The notes below the pieces were generated by a model. It was given only the letters and a program-made list of their open reading frames with translations. It had not been told where the DNA came from and ran no database searches. DNA of 64,000 nt from contig CM041292.1 of the NCBI GenBank assembly GCA_023052935.1, positions 147,808,439 through 147,872,438 of the forward strand, in the 5' to 3' direction. Shown piece by piece: positions 23,647 to 34,660 of this stretch. This stretch comes from Piezodorus guildinii (taxonomy: Eukaryota; Arthropoda; Insecta; Hemiptera; Pentatomidae). A program made the position numbers and the translations under genes. The stretch's first letter is position 1, and each line of letters begins with the position of its first letter.

Positions 23647-24229
23647 AGCCCCACACTACTTATATCCACTAGTATAAATGTTTACTATTAATAATTATTC
23701 ACATACAATCACTATTCCTATTTATAAATAAAAGTACCGTGCACTGTTTTGAACAACCGAACATAAAAGAAATGGTTCTTAATTATTTATCCAATTTAAC
23801 CTCAGCACTATAACCTTCCACCACTTCACATTTTTTGCACTTTTTTAATTGTTACTTACATATAAATCCTATAACTTTTATAACTTTCTGAACTAGATAA
23901 ATAACTGGTCCTTTAGAGATAAAAATCACACATAAATATCATTTATAAAAAAGAATAAATCATATTTCGAACAGACACATTCATAGCACGTGCTTATTAC
24001 TACACTGTCATCACCTGTTCCCTCAAGAATAATTTGATGACGGATTTAGATAAAACCAAACCATTAGTTTCTAAATATGTCAAAATATAAATCATGAATA
24101 AAATATCCTTTAATATCTTTTGGAAATCAACGTCTCAATTAGGAAATCTCATATTAAGTAGGTATAACCAAATATAAATAAAATATATTTATACTTAATT
24201 TAGTAATAAATGATTGAAGTATTTGTATA

Positions 24230-24425
24230 GAATACATTCCATCCTCCGAGACAACTAAAAAAGAAGATGTCAAGAGCTTCTGGTTAAGATTACCAACCGT
24301 AGAAATGCCAACAGACAGTTTCTATACATATTTTTTTTTATGTATTTTATCCTGAAGTTTTTTTCTTGTTTTGTTATTCAATGCAGCTGTGAATTTCAAT
24401 AAAATGGTTAACAGAAATATTCTAT
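24230..24425 (+). mobile_element. Jockey-type LINE 3' UTR fragment
   Basis: Plus-strand sequence similar to the reverse complement of 4310-4460 and to the end of the fragment at 55800-56250: a GAGACAACTAAAAAAGAAGATG stretch at the start, ending in AATGCAGCTGTGAATTTCAAT. No coding part. Confidence 0.55.
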
Positions 24426-24839
24426 TTAAATACCGATTTGAGTTTACTATATCAAAAACAAGATAAAAATCTACAAATGCAATGTCATTTTTTGTTAGTT
24501 AATCCTTGTCAAAACTTGACTGAATTTGAAAATATTTTTTACGGTTATAGACTAGTAAAATTAATTATAATCAGATAATTTCACATAATTATAGAATAGG
24601 AATAGAATCATTTATTAATCGAATCTATAGAACTATTTCCTTTTGTACTAAAATAACATCAAAAAATGGCCGCTAGCTCAGATCTATATGCGTATCGCTC
24701 TGTGTTAGTTACCTTTTCATCTGTGTGATACGGCATGAATATCCTTTAAAATTTAAAAATCGTGAGTTGTCGCACTAAAAAACACTTGTTGAACACAATA
24801 GAGTGGTGAGCGCTGTTTAGTTAAATATGCAACTATAAA

Positions 24840-24930
24840 CTGGTGGCCGTCCCAGCCGAGAGATAACGGCTTGGCTATTAATCTTCTCGTGTCTAGAAGG
24901 TTTCAGTCCGAAGTGTCTGTCATTTCTGAC
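24840..24930 (+). mobile_element. possible tRNA-derived SINE head
   Basis: CCCAGCCGAGAGATAACGGC then, about 35 bases on, GGTTTCAGTCCGAAG could be decayed box A and box B. No clear body or tail was identified. Confidence 0.3.
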
Positions 24931-26549
24931 ATAACCTTGACTTCATTTTTATAATTTATATTTAGTTTTCTTCTTCTAAGACTTTATTTCCCTAATACTC
25001 TTTTTTTTTATTAAATCAGAAATGTTTGTTTTGTTGTATTTTCTTTATTTATATATAGTAAATAGTTTAGTTTTAAGATCTTTTAGAATTAAGAAAATAA
25101 AATGCCTTATACAAAAGGTTGTAAGATAGTAATGAAAAGTGGAAAAATCAAACTAATAATTGTAGATAATAGTTATGTATTAAGGATACTGAGGGCTGTG
25201 GATTCAGCATTTGATAATCACTATATTAATTAGATAAATATTAATAAACTTCTGTCGTCAAAAGATCAAAAGGCGTTTACCTAAATTTCTGAGGCCTCCC
25301 AGCGATAGCTTGAGAAACTTCCTAGACCCCAAGGGCACTTCACATATCAGTCTCGCCTTCCTTTCAATTTCAAAAAAAGAGTATTTTTGGAAAGAAGAGG
25401 GGGTGAGGTGATGAGGGTGCGATTTTAGAAGTAGATAGGGCAGTCTAGTCTTCCAGCCACGTGAGTTGATGTCCAGCAAGAGGAGAGTCGGGTTCTATCC
25501 TCAAGAAGTCCAGTTCCATCTACAAGAAGAAAATAGGTCCGTGGGGGGTAAATAACCGCTGGAGGATGAAGACTAGAAGGGGCGCCTAAGACTAATTCCA
25601 CCTTCCCCAGCTTTTAAGTCTTTTAAAGGTATTTTCTTTGGTTGTAATATTGTAAGGCAAGTTTAAATATAATATACCTCAGCATTCTCAAGCGTTGTGT
25701 AAATGGATTGTATATATTTAAGTTAATTTAAATAATAATGCCATTTATTGAAATATGTCTAATTTAATCTTACCCTGCATGCCACCTGCTGGGATCGGTT
25801 AACACGATACCTTTGGAAAGGAAATCCAATGGTTTCAGTAATATTAATCTATACATACATTAATTATATCAAGTGAGCTAGTTTTTGAAGTTACCGCAGC
25901 CTTAGAAAAGCAGCCGGTCAAAAACATAGCAATAATAATAATACTATACATTATTTAATAAAACACACGTTTCAATCAAAACTCAATAAAAATCTTTAAC
26001 CTTTTTTATCTGTGACTTTATTTTAAAGTTCTTAAATTGATTAAAAAAACGCAGGTATGTGAAAGTTGTGTGTCGCGCGAAAATTCTTTTGTTGGTATTC
26101 CAAACAAAAATACAGTTGATATACAAATCTATAAACTTTACAATAATAAATTCTTCCCCAAAATACTAACAATTGAGACATACTGACACGGATTTCGCTC
26201 AGAAATTCAACTAGTTTGAGCCGAGATTTAGTTTTTCTTTTTAAAGATATCCAGTTCAGCAGATAAGATTTGTTAGAGATATTGGGTTCTTTAGAGTGGA
26301 GAGGTCGGACAAGGGGCACCTAAGAAGTGGTTACTTACAGATTAGGTTACCTGGTCCCTCCCTACCTTTCTAGGTCGGCCACATCTTCCCTTTCTCATGG
26401 ACTTATCTAAGTTCAGGTAAGCTTGGTTCTATAATTCATCGACTACTCGTCTAGGTCCAAATATTTTACAATTTTATATGGTTATAATACTATTTAATAT
26501 TTTTTCAATTTAATTAAGCATTAGAATATGTCATAGCAAAGGTCACTTT
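24931..26549. other. unassigned intergenic sequence
   Basis: No gene or repeat family recognised. Two GC-richer stretches (25260-25620 and 26280-26420) interrupt the AT-rich background; their open frames resemble nothing I know. Confidence 0.35.
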
Positions 26550-27310
26550 TACCAAAAAAGTTTTAAGTCTGCGTGATAAAATTCCCGTTCTGGGATTCGC
26601 CGATGATTCGGAACTACTTGCCGAAGACACGGAGACTATACAATTAAATACTACTGCGTTAATAAATCAGTAAAATAATAGAGTTTGAGATAAACAAGAA
26701 TAAGACGAAATATATTATTAGAAGTAGAAGCGGTAACGTTGTAAGCGATATTAATATATCAGGACATACGTTGGAGCAAGAAGAGAAATTTAAGTATTTA
26801 AATTTAATGATAATAAGGAAAAAACGAAATCCAGGAGAAGATAAAGTGGCGGTGATATGCAAGAGAAATAAGCTCGCTGCTTCTATCGAGAAACTTAAAC
26901 GGTAGAATTTATAATACTATTATTCTCTCGACGGTTTTAAATGGATTTGAGATGTGGCAGCTTACTGTAAAGGATGAACAACGCCTTTACTTTTTCAAAA
27001 ATAAGTACCGCTTAAAATATTTAGGCCTAAGTGAGATGAGGCCACTGATGAATTCAGATGGTTGGACATTGCGAAATTGCGGAGTTTCTATTCTGTGAGA
27101 ATAATTCAATGGAAAGCATCGCGGAGACTCATATTGGAGTGTTAAGTCGTTGGGCTTAGTGGATAACGAACTTTGAAGAATTTGGTATTCGTTGGACCGA
27201 CTGGTAGGCGTCCGGATGGTTGACCGAAGCATCGATGGGAGGAGTGTGTCAAGTCAGATTTTGGGGCTTGGGCTTGAATTGTGATCATTGGACGAATCTG
27301 TAGGTTAGAC
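26550..27310 (+). mobile_element. RTE-type LINE fragment, RT C-terminus to 3' end
   Basis: Plus strand: VLGFADDSELLAEDTETIQ holds the FADD RT motif, then GHTLEQEEKFKYLNL and ILSTVLNGFEMWQLTV. In the final part the RTE ending GRRPDGRPKHRWEECVKSDF is readable. Several shifts and stops; inactive. Confidence 0.7.
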
Positions 27311-27369
27311 AAAGACAGTATTTAGTGGTTCTGCTAACTAAGATACTGCTGTTCCCGATGATATTCAAT

Positions 27370-27776
27370 GTGTAGGGTTTATTTATTTTTTTGTTATAAT
27401 TTTGTCCACCCCTTCCTCCCCTTTGCTTACTATAAGGGTTTCTCGGACTAGGGGAGGGCGGAAAAGCTAGAGATTAATGCCGAGCTAAATACCCCTGGCA
27501 CCGAATTAATTTATTTTATTCTATGTTACTCGTCATCTGGTTGCTGGGGCCACACGCGTTTATTAAAACGCGCGCTAATTCACTCAGCCACCAGCCATTG
27601 CGTAACGCCTATTTTTGTGACTACCACTAATTGGCAGACGGGACTCATATACTCATATATGGAGAGGTGTGAGTGAAACCTTTTTTAATTACATGTTGAA
27701 ATAGTCTTTTTGGGACTAGGATTCGATCTTACAACCTTTGGCGTGCTAGACTACAGCGCTAACTACACAGCCAAGG
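27370..27776 (-). mobile_element. tRNA-derived SINE
   Basis: On the minus strand the head (from 27776) reads TTGGCTGTGTAGTTAGCGCT, then AGATCGAATCCTAGTCCC, a box A/box B arrangement. The 3' half (about 27370-27500) shares a domain with the SINE at 57468-57645: a TAGCTCGGCATTAATCTC-type block, a CCGCCCTCCCC stretch and a GGGGTGGACAAAA end before an A-rich tail. Confidence 0.65.
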
Positions 27777-28551
27777 ACTCTCCAAATATTAAAATACATA
27801 CGGAACCTTATATGGCAATAGTCAACATACATATTCTGACCTCTTAAAAACGATTTCACGACATTATGTCAACATGCTTGGACATCCAATCCCGGAAATA
27901 GGGAACAAGGCTACAATCACCAAACATGTAAGTCAGCCGTAGAATGCTAGAAGATGCTGGATGAGAGACATCCTGTCATAGCAGAATAATAGGTAGAGCA
28001 ATATTTAAAACAGTTCAAAATAAAAAGTCGTAAACAGATATGTGTTGGATTTTACACTGAAGTAAAAGTTCTGAATTTTTAAGTAGTATCATTATATATA
28101 GAAAGATTTTAAGGATGCTAATTACATTGGCATGTGAATCGCCTAATTACCACATGTACCTTATACTTTCAATAATTAGTTTTGGTTATAACTTGAGTTG
28201 GTTCTTTAAGAGATTTATTTTCAGATAAAACAATATCATGTTATGACAATGTCGCATTATTAATATATTATTCATTATTTATTTATTTATTATGGATATT
28301 TATACAAGGTCTTAAACAGAGAGAAACCATTTTTAAAAATACAAAGTAATTTCGCGAAGCCTTTATCGCCTTTTATCTTAGTGACTTTAATTTTTTTAAA
28401 GGTTTCTTACAAACGCACATGCGTCTTGGATTACCGCTGAGGCTTTGCACTAGACCTAATTTAATTAAATTGCCAACAAAGGCCACAATCCAGCTTGAAT
28501 TAATTAATAATTAAGAAGGGGACGTAAATTTTTCCCGAGTTTAATTAGAAG
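27777..28551. other. unassigned intergenic sequence
   Basis: AT-rich; nothing recognised. Confidence 0.35.
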
Positions 28552-28997
28552 GTAAGCTTTGGCTTAAGTTATTGTTGAAGCTCGTAAAGGCTTTCTTGCT
28601 GTTTTTATGAATGTTTTGGCCATTACTTAGTTTTACCTTGGAACATTTTTCTTTTAAACTTGTTTGCTCAAAAGAAAAAATATAGATCAAAGTATGATTG
28701 CAGACCTACAGCAATAATATACGTTTTACTGGGAACATAATTTTAAAAAATATTTTCCTTTTTCATAAAATTAATATTGACTGATCAATGTTAAAAAATT
28801 TAACTTTTTAATTAATTTTATTTTTATTCATTGATTAGTCTGTACCCTCTATTTCTACCGAATCCGAAATATAAGCAACATTGAAAAAAACGACTATACT
28901 ATTTCAGATTCATTTTTTAGAAAAAAACTGAAATAAATTTTCTGCTTCTGCGGCATTATATGGCTTTTAATTAACTGTAGTTATAAAACCATCAATT
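28552..28997. repeat. dispersed repeat Y, single copy
   Basis: About 430 bases closely matching 40705-41128, for example GTTGAAGCTCGTAA at the left, GAATGTTTTGGCCATTACTT and CATTGATTAGTC inside. Here it is not flanked by the X repeats present at 40.5-41.3 kb. Confidence 0.8.
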
Positions 28998-31040
28998 AAA
29001 TTAATGTATTATTAAAAAAAAGTAAAAAAAAAAAAAAATCATTGCATCATTTGTTCGTTGACCAGCTCTTGGTTGGCTCCCAACTACATACAGGGCTCAC
29101 ATTCCTTGGATAAAGTCATGTTTTGGGTGCTTTTAATGAAGGATAAATATTTTAAAACTAATATTTATTTGATAATATACGGATAAATACAGAAACATAT
29201 TAAGGGAGAAATATTATGAATGAAGAATACTCATTTAAACTAATTTTCAGGAAGAATTTGAGACCGAAACAAAAGGAATTTAGAGGTATTGCACGTTCCT
29301 AAATAAAAATTCTAAGAAAAAATATTTTGTGCCATGTGCAAGAAGAGTTTAGTGCTGGTTCTGAAAGGGAATAAATGTATTCGTTAGGTTGAGATAAAAA
29401 AGAGGAAATATTTAAAATTTATACTTTCAGGTATTTTTTATCTTTAATCCGTTGTAAATTCTCGGAACCGTCTCTTTGAAATCGTTTCAACAAAATAGGA
29501 ATTAAATCTATCCCACGAATAAAGGGAAGCACAAACAATGCATTAAACGAAAAATTCTACAAGAATGGAAGCAATGAACTTTTTCTACTGGCCATGTGAT
29601 CAGTAATGAAGAGATATATATTAAAAATGATTTTGTAAAGCTAAAATAAAAAATAAATAAAGAAATATATCATACATTAAATTAATATATTTAATTTCCT
29701 GAATCAAGTGAGAGATTAAAAACTTCATTCACACAAGAGATTCTGCCATACTTCATTTTATAATTATTGCCCACAAATGACTATTTGAAAGATTAAAAAA
29801 AAAAAAAAAAATTGTTTCTGTGGGCCAACCTACGTTGACCAAAAAAGCTAAGATTCTTTCAATGAGACCAGTTTCAAATAAATTGTGTCCAGTCCGGATC
29901 CAAACCATCTGACTATAAGATGCAAACTTCTACCTCAACTTCACTCGGCTTATTTATCTTTAACTTTTAAAAAAGCTTCACTCGAAATCTGCCGTCTGTC
30001 AAGTCCTCTTCCTATCCTCAAGAATTCCCAACTTTGGACAGTTATTCCTAGTTACAGATGTCTCGAACTTATAAATTAATTGAGTTCCACAGAAATATTG
30101 CAAATATATTAATTGCAATGTAATATGTTCTAATTTCCTCCTTGAAACCGTTCCCACTATATTAACATTTTTTCTCGATAATAATCCTTCAACTAAACCG
30201 TTTTAAAATTCGAAATTACTTTTGATCAAACTCTTTCTTGGAACAAACTTGTCTCCGTAATCTCGTGACGCAGAATATCCGCACAAAATTCCTAAATTAC
30301 CTGTCACCTTTTTCCACATGAAACCGTTAGGATCCTGGTCTGTGCCTTAATATTATATTCCCTCACTTCAACTAATGCTGTACGGCGTATAGGGGTTGTC
30401 TAGGGAGATTTTGAAGCAAGACTAATACGTTTATTTAACTGCTTAATACCCTCCGTCCAATATCCATAATACGCTTAATCCAGGAACACACCCGATTCTC
30501 CAAGAGTTGATGTGGCTTTATATTTTCTACCGATATAAGTACTTTGCATCCTTCATCTTTAAAGTTCTTCAATCCCGCCGTCCATTGTACATTTCAGATA
30601 TGTTTTTGTACAAATACTTCATCCACTCCCCCAACACTAGTTTGCGTCCGTCGGACTTGTATATAACGCCCCATCGAACATGTAGCTATCGACATATGCT
30701 TCCTGATTCGCTCCTCGTCCATGTAGAACTCTTTTTCTTCATATATTCGTCACTCCGATATTCCTCCGAACCTTCGAATTTCGTCATTCAATCACTTTTT
30801 ATGTCCGATTCCCAATTAACTAAAATATATTTGCGAATTTCTTTATAGAATAGTAATAAACATATATAAATTGTTTTGTGCTGCAATCCCAAATGTAACT
30901 ATATTATATCATGTAAATCCCACCAATAATGTAATACTCTTTTAACATAATTTTAAGATTTGCATGCACATATTTTTCTGTTTTATTGTTTTGTTATTAA
31001 CTATTAGAATAATTATGATAATTTATTGATTCTTTATTTC

Positions 31041-31042
<2 letters not shown>
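28998..31042. other. unassigned intergenic sequence
   Basis: AT-rich, with A runs at 29024-29038 and 29796-29811. No gene, RNA or transposon domain recognised. The open frame at 30507-30848 (+) has no recognisable domain. Confidence 0.35.

Positions 31043-31104
<62 letters not shown>
31043..31104. repeat. (TA)n microsatellite
   Basis: Perfect TA run. Sequence to 31251 follows, ending in AATAAAAATTG and a 12-A run that may be the 3' tail of an unidentified retrotransposed transcript. Confidence 0.85.
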
Positions 31105-31107
<3 letters not shown>

Positions 31108-31322
31108 ATATAGATTTATATCATATTATTTTTTTATAAATTTATTGCTTTACAAATATCTTATGTATGTTGAAATTTATTATGTCCTAATTAGGATATA
31201 TTGTAGCAACACTCAATAAAAATTGTTTTTATAATTAAAAAAAAAAAAGAAGAATTATTTTGGTACTCCAAGACACTAAACATCTTTTTATCTATTTCGT
31301 AATATTAATTTAAAGGGATCTA

Positions 31323-31325
<3 letters not shown>

Positions 31326-31372
<47 letters not shown>
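31326..31372. repeat. (TA)n microsatellite
   Basis: Perfect TA run of about 23 units. Confidence 0.9.
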
Positions 31373-31375
<3 letters not shown>

Positions 31376-33042
31376 AATAAAGACAGAATATATAAAGACT
31401 TTCTTATTATTATTTTATTGCAAATTTTCTTGGTTTTGCCACTAATATTTAAACTATATTTAAAATTATTTTGGCGATACTGGCTGGACCTTTTACATTT
31501 CAATTAATAACGACTACATCTGGCTTGTTGTTTACTATTAGGTGGTCAGTAATGATGGAACGATCCCAATATATTGTCCAGTTTTCACCTGAGTGTGCCT
31601 GTTTCGGTTTATGGCTGTATTAATAAGGAACCTCGTGTGTTATGATTTGGTATAATTATTATAGCGGTTGGTAATTAATTTTGGCTAAGTCATTATGTCT
31701 AATAAGATATTTTCTCCCTGCCCCTTCCGTACACCCATATTATATATGTTGAATAGACTTACTAGTTATTTTATAAAAACACAAAATGTATTTCTAGTAA
31801 GAATCGGTTGAAATCACTTGATCTTGCATGGCTACAATAAATCCTTCTGTTTTTGAACGTGAACGCCTTTAAGCTACAAGGTAGAAGCTTCAGAAATTAC
31901 TCCTAATTGAGACATCATTATTATAATAAATTACCAATATAGCTGATTCGTCACTTTCCATATCCCACTGGATATAAAGCTTAATAGCGATGAATAATCC
32001 TTGAAATGAAATGAATAAGTTATAGGAAATATTATTTTTTTAATCTGATAAACTATTTTAAATCACTAATGCATCTTTTAATAATTTAGTTTGTATGTAC
32101 TGATTTTAGACATGGTAGATTATTTTAGATGATACTAATTATATAACATAAGACACTTCTGTTATGGCATATAGATTCTTTTTGAATGATTATCGTATAA
32201 GTCATTGTGGCTGAGATTGATTATTTTAATGTCTCAATAATAGGACTATTACGTAAATGTGTGGGCTGTGTTGCAACAATATCACAGTTAGTGGATGCTT
32301 AACAGTGTTTAATGGGATAAACAGACCTATCAACTTGATATTCTCATATTAAAAGATAATCTGCTAAATGATGATCTAAGAAATGCTGCTAGAAAGGAGG
32401 TCGATTAAAATGATATTTTTAGTAATAAATGAAATGTAAATAGATAAAACTGTGACCGTTCTGGTATCCATAGAATTTATACATGTGCTCTAAAAAACAT
32501 CAATCGATTTTCTTCTGATGACGAAGACCGTCTTGCAGTATCTTCAATTTTGAACGATCGTTTAAAAAAAAAAAAATGATAAAATTCCATAAAGACGTTT
32601 AGCCACGTTTTATAAATATAGAAGAACCAGTTTTGAAAATTCTTACCTATGGCGTTAAACTCATTTCAATAACTACTAAATTAACCTAAAGTTGAAAAAA
32701 GTTAATTTAAATAAAAAAGTTATTCAGTTTCGTTGGAGTCATGTGAGTAAGTTTAAGTAGCAATATAAAATGGTTAAGTATAATTATCAGTAATAATTGT
32801 ATGCCTTATTCATCACTTCACATTACTTTTTACAACTTTGTATATAAGAAATAATTTTTCTAATATCTTTAGCTTTCCAACTGTGTATTAATCTATGTTA
32901 TTGTTCTTATGTTCGAAAAACGCTGCAAATTATTACACAATGGTTTATTATTCCCAAATAACTATATTAGGTCATAACTGTTTATATAGCTGTTAATAGG
33001 GAATTTATTATTGTAATATGAAAAGCAGTAAATAATCTTTCT
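31373..33042. other. unassigned intergenic sequence
   Basis: AT-rich; no coding potential or repeat family recognised. Confidence 0.35.
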
Positions 33043-34660
33043 TTATTTTTTATTTATTTATTCATAAGAGTATTGGCATTACAATTGTATTTGCTATCTG
33101 CATATGCAATAAGCAAATATGCTAATAAAATATGTAACAAACTGCATAAGATAGATAAAAAAAAAAAAACTAATAACTTTCAATATTTCAGGTCTCTTGG
33201 CCAGCACCTCGATAGTCTTCTGGGCGGATTATATGGGTTTGTGGCAGTTGATAGGTTTTGAGTCAGTGGGTTTGAATTTAGGGTTAGTCTGTCATAAAAT
33301 TTATTGTTACGATTAGTGGCAGTTGCAATGACGAATGGAATGTCTAGGTCAGTATGTAGTGGCTCGTTAGATACGTAAAAAGGGGCATTTATAATTTTTC
33401 AAAATAATTTTGATTGAAATGATTGAATAATTTTGATGTTTGACTGTTTTGCTGTACCCCATATCTAAATGCCATAAGTCCAAATGGATTTTATCAGTAC
33501 TTTATAAATAGCTAATTTGTTTGTTAATGATAATTTTGAACGTTTATCAAGTAATCTTGAAAGAATTTCATATCCTTGATTTATTCCTTTTCTTTTTCGT
33601 TTGGGGTTGTATGCCCATGTTAGTCGTTTGTCATGGTAGAGTCCTAAAATACGTACTGTGTCTGAAACTGGTATTCAAATATTATCGTAAAAGACCTGGG
33701 GGCTGGAGTTATGTTTTAAAGAAAATGTGACGAACAGGCTCTTTGATTGATTCATTTTGATTTTCCATGTTTTTGGCCATCGAGCTATGTCGTCCAGATA
33801 TTCTTGGAGTGCCTTAGAGGCATCTTTGTTGGATTTCAGGATAGCTTATTCGTCTGCAAAGTGTGCTATAAGTGTTTCTGGATGCTGTGGGATGTCAGAG
33901 CAATATATATTAAAAAGTGTTGGACCTAAAAGGCTGCTTTGAGGTACACCTGCTTTTATTTGTTTGATATTAGATAACTCTGAACCTACTAAGGTGCTAC
34001 CTTGAGGAAATTCTTCCCCACGGTCCGGTCACGGTTGGAAGCTAAATGGTAGTGCCGGATTACTGGGTCTCGCAATTCCTCACTGGGCACGGGGCTTTCC
34101 GGATAAGCTACACAGTTTTGGGAAAGAAATAGATCCCCTGTGCCCCAGTTGTGAAGTACCGGAGACTGCTGAGCACATAATTGTGGACTGCTACGCCTTC
34201 GAAGCACTGAGGGTCAAACTACTAAGGGAATGTGGGCTCTGGGTCCTCACGGAGAGCGATTTCCCTCAGCTGGTGTCCAAGCAGAATTATGGACATTTTC
34301 TAGCATTTATTCATGCTTGGAAAACTTCACTTGGTCCATCAGCTTTTAACGTAGGTGGAACAGGACGAGATCGAGGAAGGCCACCTCCGAGAGAAGAAGC
34401 AGAAGCTGAAGATATGGTCATCGAGGGGAGACCAGAGTGAAAAACTGGGAAGAAAAGAAAAAAGAAAAAAAAAAAATTCAAGATTACTACTGGTAGCACT
34501 ACTGGCTACCGACACCCGTATTGCCATGTGGCAAGGTAGGGAGAAATAAATAAATAAATAAAAACTCTGAACCTACTCTTACACGGAAAAACCTATCTTT
34601 TAAGTACGAATGTAAAATTAAATAATACGTTGGACTAACAAATAATCTAAAGGAAAATGG
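33043..34660 (-). mobile_element. Jockey-type LINE 3' part, joined to an RTE 5' part
   Basis: Minus strand: TYYLILHSYLKDRFFRVRVG, then (after a nested insertion) IKAGVPQS-LLGPTLF, a decayed FAD box and the post-RT region, ending in an A-rich tail near 33043. Frames are broken. At 34660/34661 it abuts an RTE element in the same orientation. It is interrupted by the plus-strand insertion 33991-34562. Confidence 0.75.
33991..34562 (+). mobile_element. 5'-truncated I/R1-group LINE nested in Jockey remnant
   Basis: Flanked by the exact 15-base duplication AACTCTGAACCTACT (33976-33990 and 34563-34577). Plus strand: SRNSSLGTGLSGKLHSFGKE then LCPSCEVPETAEHIIVDC, a Cys/His knuckle as in R1/I-group ORF2 C-termini, and a 3' tail of (AAAT)n. 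At 572 bases it is a short, recent-looking insertion. Confidence 0.85.

Larger units (their letters stand above)
19444..24022 (-). mobile_element. TE1: near-full-length Jockey-clade LINE
   Basis: A 4.58-kb insertion flanked by the 13-base target-site duplication TCAAGAATAATTT (19431-19443 and 24023-24035). On the minus strand the order is a 5' UTR of about 375 bases, ORF1 (gag), ORF2 (endonuclease and reverse transcriptase), then a 3' UTR ending in an A-rich tail (19444-19557). Homology with the element-B region at 51.74-51.79 kb provides an empty-site relative. Only one frame shift is seen, near the end of ORF2. Confidence 0.9.
17921..24140. mobile_element. TIR element A (long form), carrying nested insertions
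   Basis: The left terminus AATTGAGACGTTGAGTTCC and right terminus GGAAATCAACGTCTCAATT are inverted repeats. Without the nested Jockey element (19444-24022) and the inverted-repeat element (18192-18460) it would be about 1.4 kb. No transposase is seen. The motif TAGTACYTTTTGGAA, part of the terminal repeat, recurs internally near 18128, 18155, 19340 and 19374. The body matches element B at 50556-51800. Confidence 0.75.
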
